From positions 6,572,001-6,636,000 of the forward strand of contig NC_135242.1 in the NCBI RefSeq assembly GCF_947623445.1: DNA of 64,000 bases, in the 5' to 3' direction. How positions within the stretch are numbered: position 1 is the stretch's first letter; the number at the start of each line of letters is the position of its first letter. Made by a program: the position numbers and the translations under genes. Of this stretch, positions 48,901 to 60,650 are shown one piece after another. The notes beneath the pieces were generated by a model. It searched no databases and had not been told where the DNA came from. It worked only from the letters and a program-made list of their open reading frames with translations. Origin of the DNA: Clavelina lepadiformis (lineage: Eukaryota > Chordata > Ascidiacea > Aplousobranchia > Clavelinidae).

Positions 48901-51900
48901 TATCTAGTGTATGGAATTCCCCATGGGGAGGAAATGGGCGCCTTAAATGGACACCAGCAACTTGTTTATGACATTCATTGGTCGAATAATGATGAGAAAG
49001 TTGTTTCTTCTTCTGGTGATGGGACAGCGCAGTGAGTAGCTTGTACAGCAGTAAAAGTCAATTAGATATTCTGATATCTCTTAATTTTAAAGTAACTGTT
49101 TCATGTATATGACTTCTAATTGATTTGTCAATATTTTCTCAGCAAATATTCTTTTGTTGTCCAGAGTATGGGACTTGAGCGACAAAAGTAAGTCAACTCA
49201 CACACTTCCTCATCCAGCATATGTATACACGGCAGCATTTCATCCATCTGCACAATACTTAATAGCTACAGGTGATTCTAACACAATGATCAATGAATCG
49301 TACTCGTATGTGATTTTTGCTAATTAGGATACTTTTCTTAAAACACATTTCTGTAATTTTATTAGATTATCAGATTTTAGTTTTTGATTAGAAAGCTAAA
49401 ATATGCACGTCAAGAGCAAAACTTTAATTCTTTTTAATACAGGGGGATATGATTCTGTAATAAGGGTATGGAGCATTGCAACCTCTACTGCACAAATGCT
49501 TCAGGAACTTGTAGGCCACAGATCATTCATAAACTCTCTTGCATTTGACTTTTCAAGTATGTTGAATAATTATAATTCTTGTCCACCTACCAAAGTGCTA
49601 ATTTAAGAAATTATTTTGTTTATTGGGTTCATGTTTTTCATGTTCAATGTTTTTGTTTTAGGTTTAAATTTGTATAGTGTTGATAGCTCTGGTCTTATTG
49701 TGTCTTGGAATTGTCATTCACATGAACGGCCAAAGAAAAATATCAGAACAACGTGGTCTTTAAAAAATGTATGAAGTAAATCTTGTATTATGGTCAACAT
49801 TATTTGGCAGAGGGTCACACAATCCTCATAATCTAAAAAACGGAAATCTTTTCATGTTCAGAAATTTGATGAGAGAGAACTCAAGGATATTTGCATCAAT
49901 AGCGTCCAAGTTCATCCGGGAAATAATAAATTGCTCCTGCATTGTAGGGATTCAACTGTGAGAATGTTTGACGTCAGAATGTAAGTTTTCATGTTGTTTT
50001 ATGTAGACTATATCTTACCGTCATTGAGTAGAGTTACTTGAAATATTGTTATGATAATGTTAACTATTATATCTATAATACACGAAGCTAGTAACTGTGG
50101 CAGTCAAATGTTGTGAAGATTTACTATGTATGTATTCATTACTGTTTATAACGCTTTGCCAGACACACGCTTGTAAGTTATAATGGAGCAGTAAACCACC
50201 GACAGTTGATTCGATCTACGTTGACCCCTTGCGGATCGTTTGTTGTATCTGGGAGTGAGGATGGTTGTGCTTATGTGTGGAATGCCGATTCTGGTTAGTA
50301 AAAATTTTTTGGAAACGTATGGTCGCTTTCATAAAGCTAACAGATATACTTCTCAAACGCTTAGACAGGGGTTTGTAGCAATGCAAAATTTATGTTCATC
50401 TATTTTTGTCCAGGTGACCAGGTTGCTATATACAACGAATTGGGCTACTCTCGTCCAGTGCGTGATATTGCTTTTCATCCTCACGACCATGTTGTTGCGT
50501 TTTGTTCTTTTCATCCGAATATGCCTGTCCTGGTATTCAAATATGATAAAGATGGTGGGTGTTGATGTTATCACGTTTATTGTTATGTATTACGATGTAA
50601 AAATTGTTGTGGTGATGTTTGAAAGGAAATGTTAACGTTTGATGTGCTCTAAAACGTCAAGTCACATAACATTGACAGAAGGTGTTTGTTTTTGTTACAC
50701 TCTTCATACTTCCTTTTGTGATTTTTACATATATTTTATTAATATTTCTTATTTTAGCAACTTCTGTAAGCGGTGGTGTGATATCTGTGGTTGGAAGTAC
50801 ACCTGCACCTGCCAGTAAAGCAGAAATTGGTTTGTAATTGTATTTACTCACACTTTGCGTTGCTGCTTCTACTTTTTATCTTTCAGTTTCGTAAAACATG
50901 CCACGTATGACGCACGTGTTATGCACAATATGTTACTGTATGTATATGAGAGATGTGTCTGAAGAGACTGACTAATCAATATGTACATTTTCTTGTATAC
51001 ATACTTTGCATATGAAATCACATACACCATTACAGAGATATTTCTTTTTTTTCAGACCAGGCTGATTCACATCGTCTTACTGATAATTCACGTCCCGGTT
51101 TGAAAGTAGAACGTATTAGAAGACAGCTTGACTCGGTTTTGGTATGTTGATCATGTCTTCTATTGTGCTTTCGCTACCTTTATTTTTAAAGGTTTTATAA
51201 GTCTTACTTTTGAAATGTGATCAGCTTCTCTAAAAATTTTAATTTCTCTTCATGGTTGTCAGTTTGAGCAGGAACTGAATGTAAAGTATCAATATGTAAT
51301 GCAATCAACTACTTCTCTACCTTGTATACATAATGTTGAGGTTGCCTTTTATTGATTTGCATCTAGAAGCGTTTATATTTTACGACATATTAAATGAAAG
51401 TTTCATAGTTATTTTATCTCACATTTACAAGAACTGCTAAGTCGCTATTAACTTTTGAAGTAATGATGATGCCTTGATATGTTTTACACTTATAATAATC
51501 AGCAAATGCAGTTCAATCCAGTTTCTTACAAAACACACAATGTTATGTTATTATTTAGTATGTTTTATGCATAAATCAGTCTTGGTATGCTTTTTTCTTT
51601 TCATTGAAAATCAGCCTGAGCGTGAAATGTCAGCTCCAGATCAGTGGCAACAGGCACACAAAATGATGCCTCTCTCAATGGCTGTGAGAGCATTTGCGGA
51701 TGGCAAGAAAGCAGAAGTAAAACCGCATGAAGTTTAATCGAGAATTGTTGCAATGACGAACTGCTTTACATTAATTTGCATGTAGAATTATAACCGCATA
51801 ACCAAACTGAGTAATTCATTACTTAGGTCATTGTCTGCATGATTAACATTTGATTGCTTCTACACAGAAATTAAGCTTTCTTTTTTTTACCATTATTATA

Positions 51901-54900
51901 TTAATACACGTTTTAAGATTTTTTTGGTTTTGTCACCTTTGCTCCGTGCATTAGCGAATAGCAACTTGCATTATTTCCCTTCCTGTCCCTCTAATGACAA
52001 AAAATAAATGGATGATTGACTCTCCATTTCCAGTGTAACAGTGGGTTGACATTTAACCTTAGAAACTAAGTTGATAAATTTATGATACTGCACTACCATT
52101 TTCTTAGCTTAGTAATTGCTAATAAAAAGTTATTGGCCGATTCTAGTACATTTTACGTTTTAAACCTGTATCTTCTTTAATCTTTAATCAAGTTCATTGA
52201 AATTTGCTTTTCTAGTCGAAATGTTTTATAGCGGCTTTGGATAAGTAAAACCATTGCAGTAACTTTGTCCCAAATTTAAACAGGGATCGTTGCCACCGCG
52301 GGATTCGCCCAGAGGAAAGATGGCTACTCCAGGGATGAGAAATCAGTATCTTCCATCATCTCGCTATGATCAGTATGGCTCCTATGGACCAAACAACACA
52401 CTTTCAACGTGGGGCTCGACTTTTGATTCTACTCACGTAAGTCGGTTAAATCAAATAATGAAGTCATTACCATTAATGTATTTTCCGCCATCACATTGTG
52501 ACGTTCATAGCAATTACAGATACAATTATTTCGTTTTAATTACTATTATTGATTGAAGGCTTCCATTCTTGAACCATCGTATATGTCACCCCACGCTAGT
52601 CCTGAAACTCGTTTGATGGCGCAACATCTTGCAGCCAATCAGCGCAGAGTAGACGACAATACACAAGGTTGGAGGCCAACATTTGCCGCAGGTATGCAAG
52701 CCACAGTTTTGTTTTGAAACTTGTTAATAACTTAGCTCATAAAGCACTGAAATAATTTAATGGTCTGTCGATGAACATATTTAATTGATAAAATTAATAA
52801 GAATCTCCTGTTCGATGGTGTTTCCGACGATTCGTACAGGTTATAAACTTTCTTATTAAGGTAAGTTTAAGTACAATATCTTAAAAAGTTATGTTAGTAT
52901 TACCAGTGATAAAAATTTGCACATTTTGCAATTAGTTGGTGGAAGTCCTTATCGTTCCGAATTAAACAGCAGTATGGGTCCAGATGTGTCTTTTGCAATT
53001 GATGAAGAAGGCAAGAAAGTACTTCAGGTCACTTCCACTCCGGGAAGCAAACCCCAACACACAGTGAGTTTACGAATTTAGTCCATTTTTATTAGTTTGG
53101 CAGTTTTTTAACGCTAAAACTTTAATTCCCCATCAAAAATTTTTATCGTCTATAAATCGATTAATTCTTCGACGTTCATTAGTAATGGAAGCTAACGGTA
53201 GTGTTGTGCAGTACAAACATCGCTTTGTTTCTGCACGTTTAAAATTACTTATTTTCGGTTTCACCATGTTTATCAGGTCGTAGCATTATATGACTATCAA
53301 GCCAATCGATCTGATGAGCTCACAATGATGCGTGGTGACGTCATAAAGGTTTTGTACAAAGATAGCGCCACTTGGTGGTTTGGAGAGCAAGCATCTGACG
53401 GTACCCAAGGTTATTTCCCCACCAATTACGTGCAAATACAAGGTAACAGTTCAAGCCGATTGTATTGTGCTAAACTTATCCAAACTGAAAAGATACTACT
53501 GTATATTTAATCCTTTTAAAACACACTCAAAAATTTTGATCCTTGGTGTGTGGACCTACTGTATTGAACCTGAACGGTTAGTTACTAGTGTCACTGTGAT
53601 TATTCTACTACTCCAAGATTGAATAGTTTTTAAGGATACTGATGTTTCATAATTGTTACTTTTAAATAACCCCGTCGTCGGAACTAACGAGAATGATAAA
53701 CATTTTAAAGATGTAATTATGAAATACTTCTAATTTCGCCTATAACTGATTTCCACTACATCTGCACGTTTACTTATTGATGATATCGGAAACTTGTTAT
53801 GTTTTCCCAGTCAAAGAAAAGGCAATAAAAGCTGGGCAATAGACATAGTTGCCATGTTTTATGGTGCTGTAAACCTGCACGGTCATTTCAAATATTTCTT
53901 TTCTGAAGTAGTCAGTAAATTATGCTCACTGTGTTCAGGCAATGAAGTAGAAGAGGAAGTAAAACCGGAAACTTCACCGGAAGCAATGTTTGGAGTACCT
54001 TCCGATCGCCCTGATAGTGCGGAAAGCGAAAAAGAAAAATCGGTTAGACTCGTAATTAAAAATTTCAAAGCTGTGTTTATTTGTGCAGTATGAACATTAA
54101 CTTGTAACTTTTTTGAATAACTTGTAACGAATAGGCCTACTATTTATCAAGAAAGATACTAACTTAACTTGCTGTCTTAGGCCTGGGGCTTCAAAGAGCA
54201 AGCGCCAGCTTTAAACAAAACCGTTTTGAAATATAGTATGAAAACTATATTAAATTTATCTACGCATGTTAATCTATTACCTCAAAACTAGCACGGTTAC
54301 CAGAAATGAATTAGCCTACAAAGTGACTATTTCACCGTATTTAGGTCACACAGCCTATTATTGAAGATAGGCTGTTAGGCCGTTAGGGAAAGGGGTATAC
54401 ACTGAGTATACATGATCTGGAAAGGGGTATACAAAAAGTTGATTTTAGCTATTTAAGGTTTTGTTGGATTTAGATTTAGATTAGAAGGTAGCTGTAGTTC
54501 AGGTTGCTATGGTATATTTATTTAAGTTAGTTTCACAAAAAAACTGTGAGAAATAGCTTCGAAAGCACAATTTTTTCTGGTGAAATAGTGGCAGCCATTA
54601 GCATATTGGAAGTTGTTTAAATGTTGGAAAGCAAGATAACTTTAGACTAAAAAAAGTATGAAACAGTACTTAAGTGTAAAGTAGCAAGTAAGAAAATGCT
54701 TGTAAACAAAGAAAAAAAAAGTGCTCCCCGTCGGGGAATCGAACCCCGGTCTCCCGCGTGACAGGCGGGGATACTCACCACTATACTAACGAGGACTACG
54801 AATGACACGCGTGAAAATTGCGAATATAAAGAGAGCGCGCATAGTGCTTGACTTAATCGATGGTGCCGTCGTTTACTGATCTGTTTCGCTGATATTAACG

Positions 54901-57900
54901 TTGTCACATTAATGCCATTTTATTAATTAATTAAATTAACACGACTTTCTTGTATTTTCTCTGCGTTAGCTACATCTATCTGCACATAGAATGGGGCCGC
55001 CTAAAATTGGGCCGGATAATTGCCTCAGTTTGAACAGAATGACGATGTTCTTGCCATTATTGTAGGTTCACGCTTTGAAGATGTTGAGTGGGAAGGTTCA
55101 CTTCTATTCACAAAGTGAGTCTGATGGTGACGAAGAAAAACTCGCGTCCATAAGCGTCAGGTGAATAATGTTACTGGCACTCTTTTGAGATTTATCAAGC
55201 TTATTAAGAATAACAAGTATTAATATCTGCATTTCATATTTCTCAATTCTAATTTTGCAAAGACTTGTTGCTTCTTAAAATTTTGCGTTTTTTGGTGTTT
55301 TACTTGTTACTTCGTACAAATTTCGTTATGTTACGCGTTTAATATTTCTTTGACTTACTTTTATATAACGTTGGTAAAGTTGAGATGCATTTTAACACTA
55401 GAAGGACGGGGCGCGTCAATTGACGCATTTTCAACCTAAGTGCATCTATAACTTTTAAGTGGGGCATCGCACAACCGTGATATTTCCTGACTTTTCCTAC
55501 ATTAGTGTTAGGTAACTAACCCATGAATATGAAGTTTTTATTTTACCGGTAGAGATAATTAACGTGGTCACTACCTAGAACAAAGGTGACGAACCTGCGG
55601 CCCGCCAAACAATTTTATGCGGCCCACCAAACGATTTGACAAACGCCCATACATGCAAGGCTTTACATGCAAGGCTTATTTTTTGTTATTTTATGTTTCA
55701 ATACTACATAAAATAGCTTCAACTGTATGATTCGCATGGGATTTTTATTACTTTTGTTTGTTGTTCCTTATTGTTGATAAACTATTTCTAATCGTTTATA
55801 AAAAAACTACATAGTCGTATGACTTAAAATTTGTGCGGCCCGCTTACTCAGCTGTAACTAATGAAGTGGCCCGCGACAGCGAACGGGTTCGTCACCACTG
55901 ACCTAGAAGGACGGGGCGCGTCAATTGACGCATTGTTACTTCACACTACAAAAACCAGTTCTCGCAATAGAGAGCAATGTTTTGTTTCTGCTGATAATTA
56001 CAGGTTTATCGAATTAGGTCACAGCTGCCAGCACAGCGGTGTAACAAACGTGTTGACAAACTATGCAAGTCGACTTTTCCGCAAAACAGAGTAGTTTCGT
56101 CACAAGCGCAACCTAATATCGGAATTTTTGAAGTTTATCGAAGCGTAAGTGTAGTAAGAGTTTCTTAGTTAGATAAATTAGATGAATTAGATAAATTCGT
56201 CGGGTCGGTGGTTGCTCGTGGCGTGACAGGAGGGCGCAATTTCCCTGTGAAGAGTTTTTGGGGGAATTCGTGGGGATGTCCGATGTTTTCCCAAACCATG
56301 GCAAGAGACAGGTTTCTGGAGCTCATACGATTCCTTCGCTTCGATCTGAAGACGGAAAGGCGTAGGAATCTATTGCATGATAAATTTGCACTCGCTTCAT
56401 AACTTTGGAACAGTTTTATATCAATCTGCCAAAAAGCACTCATTCCACAGTGGAAGATAACTGTGGATAAGCAACTATTGCCGTGTAAGGCACGCTGCAA
56501 GTTCATCCAATATATGGCCAATAAACCAGACAAGTTTGGTCTAAAGTTCTGGCTGACAGTTGACGTCGAAAACAAATATTTATTGAACGGTTTTCCTTAC
56601 GTTGGAAAAGATGACGCAAGGAGCCCCCAAGGGAGTGTGCCCACCGACGTTGTACTGAAACTCATGGCTCCGCTTTTTCAAGGAGATTACAACGTCACTT
56701 GCGATAATTTTTTCACCTCACTTGACCTGGCGTTGCGACTTGCGGAAAAGAAGTGCAGCCTCGTAGGAACAATGCGCCAGAACAGAAGAGAAGTCCCGAA
56801 AGAGTGCAAGAAGAAAAAGGAGTTGCGTGAAACAGAAGTGTTTAGGCACGACGGCTTGTATTTTCAATGCGATTGCTTTTGTTAATTAAAATGGACATAG
56901 CGGACATGCGATAGAAGTAGTTTTTTCGGAGCAACAGCACAGTTTTCTCAACAAAAAACGTTAGATTTGCGCCGTTTTGACCTTTTGCGTCAATTGACCC
57001 ACTTCTAGGTATACGAAAATTGCCGTCCTTCTAGTGTTAAATACCAGCTGGTTGCAATAATCGCCACAAAAGCAAGTATAAACGTTTTATTAATTGAAAT
57101 TCTGACATGTTTCGAACAACATTTGTTCACCATCACAGCAAGATCGATTTAAAACAGTTGATCTGGAAAATTAAATGTACGTAATGCATTACGATAAAGC
57201 GGCATCAGCCTTCAAGGTGTTTTACTGATGGCTGGTTTATTAAAAGAAGTCCACGTATGAAAACGAGTAAAGTTTGCTAACAAGAGTAGCAAGATCATAT
57301 TAATCTTAGTGACTTCAAAATCTTCCGTAAATGCAAGATCGCTTACCAAAATAAAATTTCAGAAGTATGATTTATTATTGTGCGGTGTTTATTTCTTTTA
57401 CACCTTCTTTGCTTGCTTTCAATACTCACGGATCTGCCGCCCAACAACGATGTACACTTACCGTTATTATTATCATCGGTTATTCATTGTCTTGTCTATT
57501 GCGCGCTGATAGCATATTTATTTATTTTATTCCTGTGTTGCTCTAGTTTGGTTTTATCGTAAAACATTACGTGTATTTATTTTAGATCAACTGCTGTTTA
57601 ATTCATTTTTTTCTCTGACAATGAACAGATTTTCTTCAAGACATTCAGCTTTTTTATTGATAAAATATTTATACGTGCTTTTGTAGCACTCATTGCAACC
57701 ATTTAGCATTATTTTTACGTTTCATGTTTATGTTCTTAGGTTTTTCATTCTCTTTTTAAAGTATTTTGTGTCTTGATAAACCATACAAAATTGTCCCCTA
57801 TCTTTCTTATCAGCTCTAGGCAGCGGCGTCGCTCACAAAGGACCGAAAAATCTGCACCATCCACACCATCGACATCAACTCAGGCAACCCCTGTTCCCCG

Positions 57901-58766
57901 GAGTCGGTCCACGTTGAACAACACGTCATCGAAACCTCCACGACAGCTCAGTCCTACAACAGGGGATTCACCGTCTACACGTGCTCTGCCGACTTTGCCA
58001 TCGCCACGGAACAAGAAAACAAAATCTACGCCGATCCCGGTTGATGAAACTGTAATAGGTGAATTAGATAAAGTTCTGATTTACTGTTGATTCAATTCAC
58101 TTTTTTTTTCTTTTAGCATAGAATATAGATGTCTTATGCTGGGTAGAATAACCCTTTTAGTGAACGGTAAGAATTATACGGTTTCTACAGCATTGGCTGA
58201 ATTTTTTTATTTTGTAACTCTGAATTGTTTTTGCAGAACGAGAGGCCGCTATCGTCGAAGTGACTCCGAAACCTAGAAAGACCAAACCGAAGAAATCTAA
58301 AGACCGATCGAAATCCAAGACAACCGGGGACAGTAAAAAAAAGGTGGTTGTGAAAGATGTGGAAGAATCACTTAACCATGACGACACAACCATTGTTGCT
58401 CAGCAACCCCAGGAAGAGCAGTCAGACCTGTTTCCAACGAGACCTCGATTCGGGGTGTTGAAAGCGGTCCAGGCAAAAATGGCAGAAAACGACAGTTCGT
58501 TTTCAAGGACTGTTCTCGGCGGGTCTGAGTATCCCAGCGTATCGCGTGTCTCCACCCTGGCCCCAATTCTAACATCCACGGCGACTAAATCGAAGAAATC
58601 CAGGTCTCGCGCAAATCGTAGTACCAGCAGGGGCCGCATGCCTAAAGTGCTGGTCACTCAACCCAGCCAAGACAGTGATGACGGTATACCCATGCTGGAG
58701 CTAGACGATGGTACTACCGAAAGCGGGGTGCAAAATTTGGCTTATGATGGTACCTCGGAAGTGTAG
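42977..58766 (+). CDS. AHI1: Jouberin (Abelson helper integration site 1), ciliary transition-zone scaffold
   Basis: 32 coding exons close in phase to 1734 residues: 42977-42986, 43860-43926, 44057-44096, 44385-44545, 44701-45396, 45636-45836, 45915-46096, 46254-46361, 46477-46744, 47317-47560, 47747-47845, 47970-48164, 48315-48464, 48609-48741, 48908-49031, 49165-49271, 49443-49556, 49662-49768, 49862-49980, 50163-50293, 50414-50554, 50758-50829, 51056-51141, 51615-51716, 52284-52436, 52559-52691, 52936-53063, 53277-53442, 53939-54042, 55066-55160, 57820-58057, 58237-58766. The first exon (MPA) is the least certain. A Ser/Lys-rich N-terminal half is followed by the jouberin-specific block ([43 protein letters not shown]). 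WD40 repeats span about 820-1132 ([38 protein letters not shown]). One SH3 domain covers about 1358-1412 ([15 protein letters not shown]...TWWFGE...GYFPTNYV). A basic Ser/Pro/Lys tail of about 320 residues follows and is much longer than in human jouberin. AATAAA lies at 59483 and 59549. Confidence 0.95.
54322..54597. repeat. MITE-like element, family M2, copy 2 (AHI1 intron)
   Basis: Starts AGTGACTATTTCACCG and ends GGTGAAATAGTGGCAG. The interior parallels the copy at 35618-35868 (GATAGGCTGTTAGG, AAAAGTTGATTTTAGCT, GATTTAGATTAGA, GTGAGAAATAGCTTCGAAAGCAC). It also contains a short direct duplication of GGAAAGGGGTATACA (about 54388-54402 and 54419-54433). Confidence 0.65.
54724..54795 (-). tRNA. 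tRNA-Asp (anticodon GTC)
   Basis: On the minus strand a 72-base sequence starts TCCTCGTTAGTATAGTGGTG and forms a full cloverleaf. The acceptor stem is TCCTCGT/ACGGGGA (with G-T pairs), the A box is TAGTATAGTGG, the anticodon loop is CCTGTCACG with GTC, and the B box is GGTTCGATTCC. A run of nine T's follows the gene, a pol III terminator. It lies within an AHI1 intron (54043-55065), antisense to AHI1, and appears functional. Confidence 0.97.
55581..55900. mobile_element. hAT-type MITE nested in the piggyBac element
   Basis: Starts CAAAGGTGACGAACC and ends GGTTCGTCACCACTG, inverted repeats with one or two mismatches. An 8-base duplication ACCTAGAA flanks it on both sides (55573-55580 and 55901-55908). 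GCGGCCCGC-like motifs lie inside both ends. No coding capacity. It is a different subfamily from the MITE at 17331-17685. Confidence 0.9.
56208..56885 (+). pseudogene. piggyBac transposase remnant (DDE_Tnp_1_7)
   Basis: Encodes the central part of a piggyBac transposase: [20 protein letters not shown], then ITVDKQLLP (first catalytic Asp), [42 protein letters not shown] (second catalytic Asp) and [14 protein letters not shown]. The frame is continuous apart from one TAA at 56400-56402. The N-terminal region, the third catalytic Asp and the C-terminal cysteine-rich domain are missing. About 225 residues remain, against 550-600 in a full enzyme, so it is not functional. Confidence 0.92.
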
Positions 58767-60650
58767 GATGCTTGCTATAAGATGTTATGGCTATGTAACT
58801 TTTAGCAGAGGATAATGTATCCTTTTTATCCGATTTATATATGTAATGCTATGCTTTTTGTTTCGTCATGTGGTTGGGCTTTTCCTGTATGCGGGGATTT
58901 TATTTTTTAAACCTAATATTTTGTTGTTTTGGTGCTTTAGAACGTAGTCTTATATTTTAACAGGCAAGAGCATTTTACTCATCAACTGTTATACATTTTT
59001 TTGCGTGATTGTCTTCCGTTATTTCTGCATTTATAGTTTAGAATTTGATTTTACAAATGAGGTGGGTACATTACATAATGTGAGCACATGATTTTTTGTC
59101 ATTTGTCACCCACATCGCAAACGCACGTGCGTACCGTTTTCAAATTCTCAAAAACCATTTATTTGAATTCAACTGTGATTTGATACTAACCTTAGGTGAT
59201 GCTTGTTCGTTTTTTGGCATAATATCTAATAGTGCACACCACTTTAAAACATTTTACGAGTGATTTTGGATGATACTTCCAGTTGTTGCACATTTCGATG
59301 AAAGAGAACATCACTGTGTGTTTGGTTCAGCGACCAACATATTTGGATTTGGTTCAATGTTATACTTGCATTTGAAGTCTGCTTAAGTGCTATTTCATGT
59401 GCCAAATTTTTTCAAATTTCATTTTCGTTAGCAAAGTTTGTAAAATCGAGTTTTGTAGATTTTATACACAATTATATTTTGTAATAAATTTTTTATTGTA
59501 CATGTTGATACAAAAACCAACTGTAATCATAACCTCCCTAGATGAGAGAATAAAATGTTGTTGCATGATACTGTGCAAAGTGATCCAAAATCTTTTTTCT
59601 TGAAATTACTATCATAGATTCATTTTATCGTCAAGAAGGAAAACAATACTTTGTTTAGCACTTTAGCTGCATTAAAAGGTGTAAAAACACGCGAATCACA
59701 GACGAAATTCTTGGCGTTTTCTTCATTTTGGATTTTATGATTTAATTTATACGGCATGACGTAATTGTGTTGCGGGAGTTCCCCATTGTGAGAAAGTAAA
59801 AATGCTCATGTTTTTTAAGTCGTACCATTTAACCAGTATCTTCGTTTGTAGCAATTGACTGTACGGAGGTAGAACGAAAAACATGATTACGATAACTATT
59901 ACAGATTTACAGTTAGGCCTAGTCTGCTACAGTACAACAAATAAACAACGGCAAAAAGTAGCCAAGAACAGTGGCCCAACTTATAAGCTTAAAACATACA
60001 AGAGAACAATAGGCCTAATACAGTTGGGCTATATTGCCTATATATTAGGTCTGTAGGTTAGCTAGCATGGATTGTACCAAACACCCAAAGCGATTTTGTG
60101 AAGTGGCTTGGCCCTAGCCGAAAAGATAGGCTAACCTACCTTGGAGAATAGAGATGTTAATTTTTTGAAGTGACTATTTTACCCTTGTTAGTGATAGGTA
60201 GGCAGCAGGTTTGAAAGTTCTATGCATGCAAATAGGCCTATAGATGAATTAGTTGAATTTCGTTAATTCAGACTTTAACCAAAATGCAACATTTAGCCTT
60301 AATTAAGTGAGAAAAGTACTCTGAATGTAAACTTACAAAATTTGTCTGTTTCTCCGAAAAATAAATGTTGCCTTTTTAAATGTGTATTTATAGGCCTATA
60401 GGGTTTTAAAATGTTAAGTTCCATAATATTTATATGTAGCCTACCAAAATTACAAAGTTGCAAGGTACACTATGGTATCTTTTCTTGTGTATAGATAATA
60501 GTGGTATATTGAACATTTCTTGAATTTAGTATTGTGATTATTGCTTTTCATATAACCGATCTATATTCAGGAATATAATTTTATATTCAAGTGCTCTTAA
60601 AAATTCTGAGTTACCAGTAGAAGACGGGCGGGGTGGATTTAAAAATCGCA
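58767..60650. other. AHI1 3' flank and intergenic region
   Basis: The first about 0.8 kb is probably the AHI1 3' UTR, with AATAAA at 59483-59488 and 59549-59554. The rest holds a fragment of repeat family M2 (60167-60230) and four TAGGCCTA octamers (59924, 60010, 60233, 60391). No gene seen. Confidence 0.5.
60167..60230. repeat. Fragment of MITE-like family M2
   Basis: Starts GAAGTGACTATTTTACCC, then GTGATAGGTAGGCAGCAGG, paralleling the left ends of the copies at 35618 and 54322. The remainder is not recognisable. Confidence 0.4.

Larger units (their letters stand above)
55396..57036 (+). mobile_element. piggyBac element, internally deleted, in an AHI1 intron
   Basis: Flanked by the TTAA target (55392-55395 and 57037-57040). 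The ends are CACTAGAAGGACGG and its complement CCGTCCTTCTAGTG, 14-base terminal inverted repeats. Subterminal copies of CGTCAATTGACGCA (about 55414 and 55918) and a related motif at 56988-57001 lie inside. Only the middle of the transposase remains (56208-56885). A hAT-type MITE (55581-55900) has inserted into it. At 1.64 kb it is shorter than a typical autonomous piggyBac and cannot move by itself. Confidence 0.93.
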
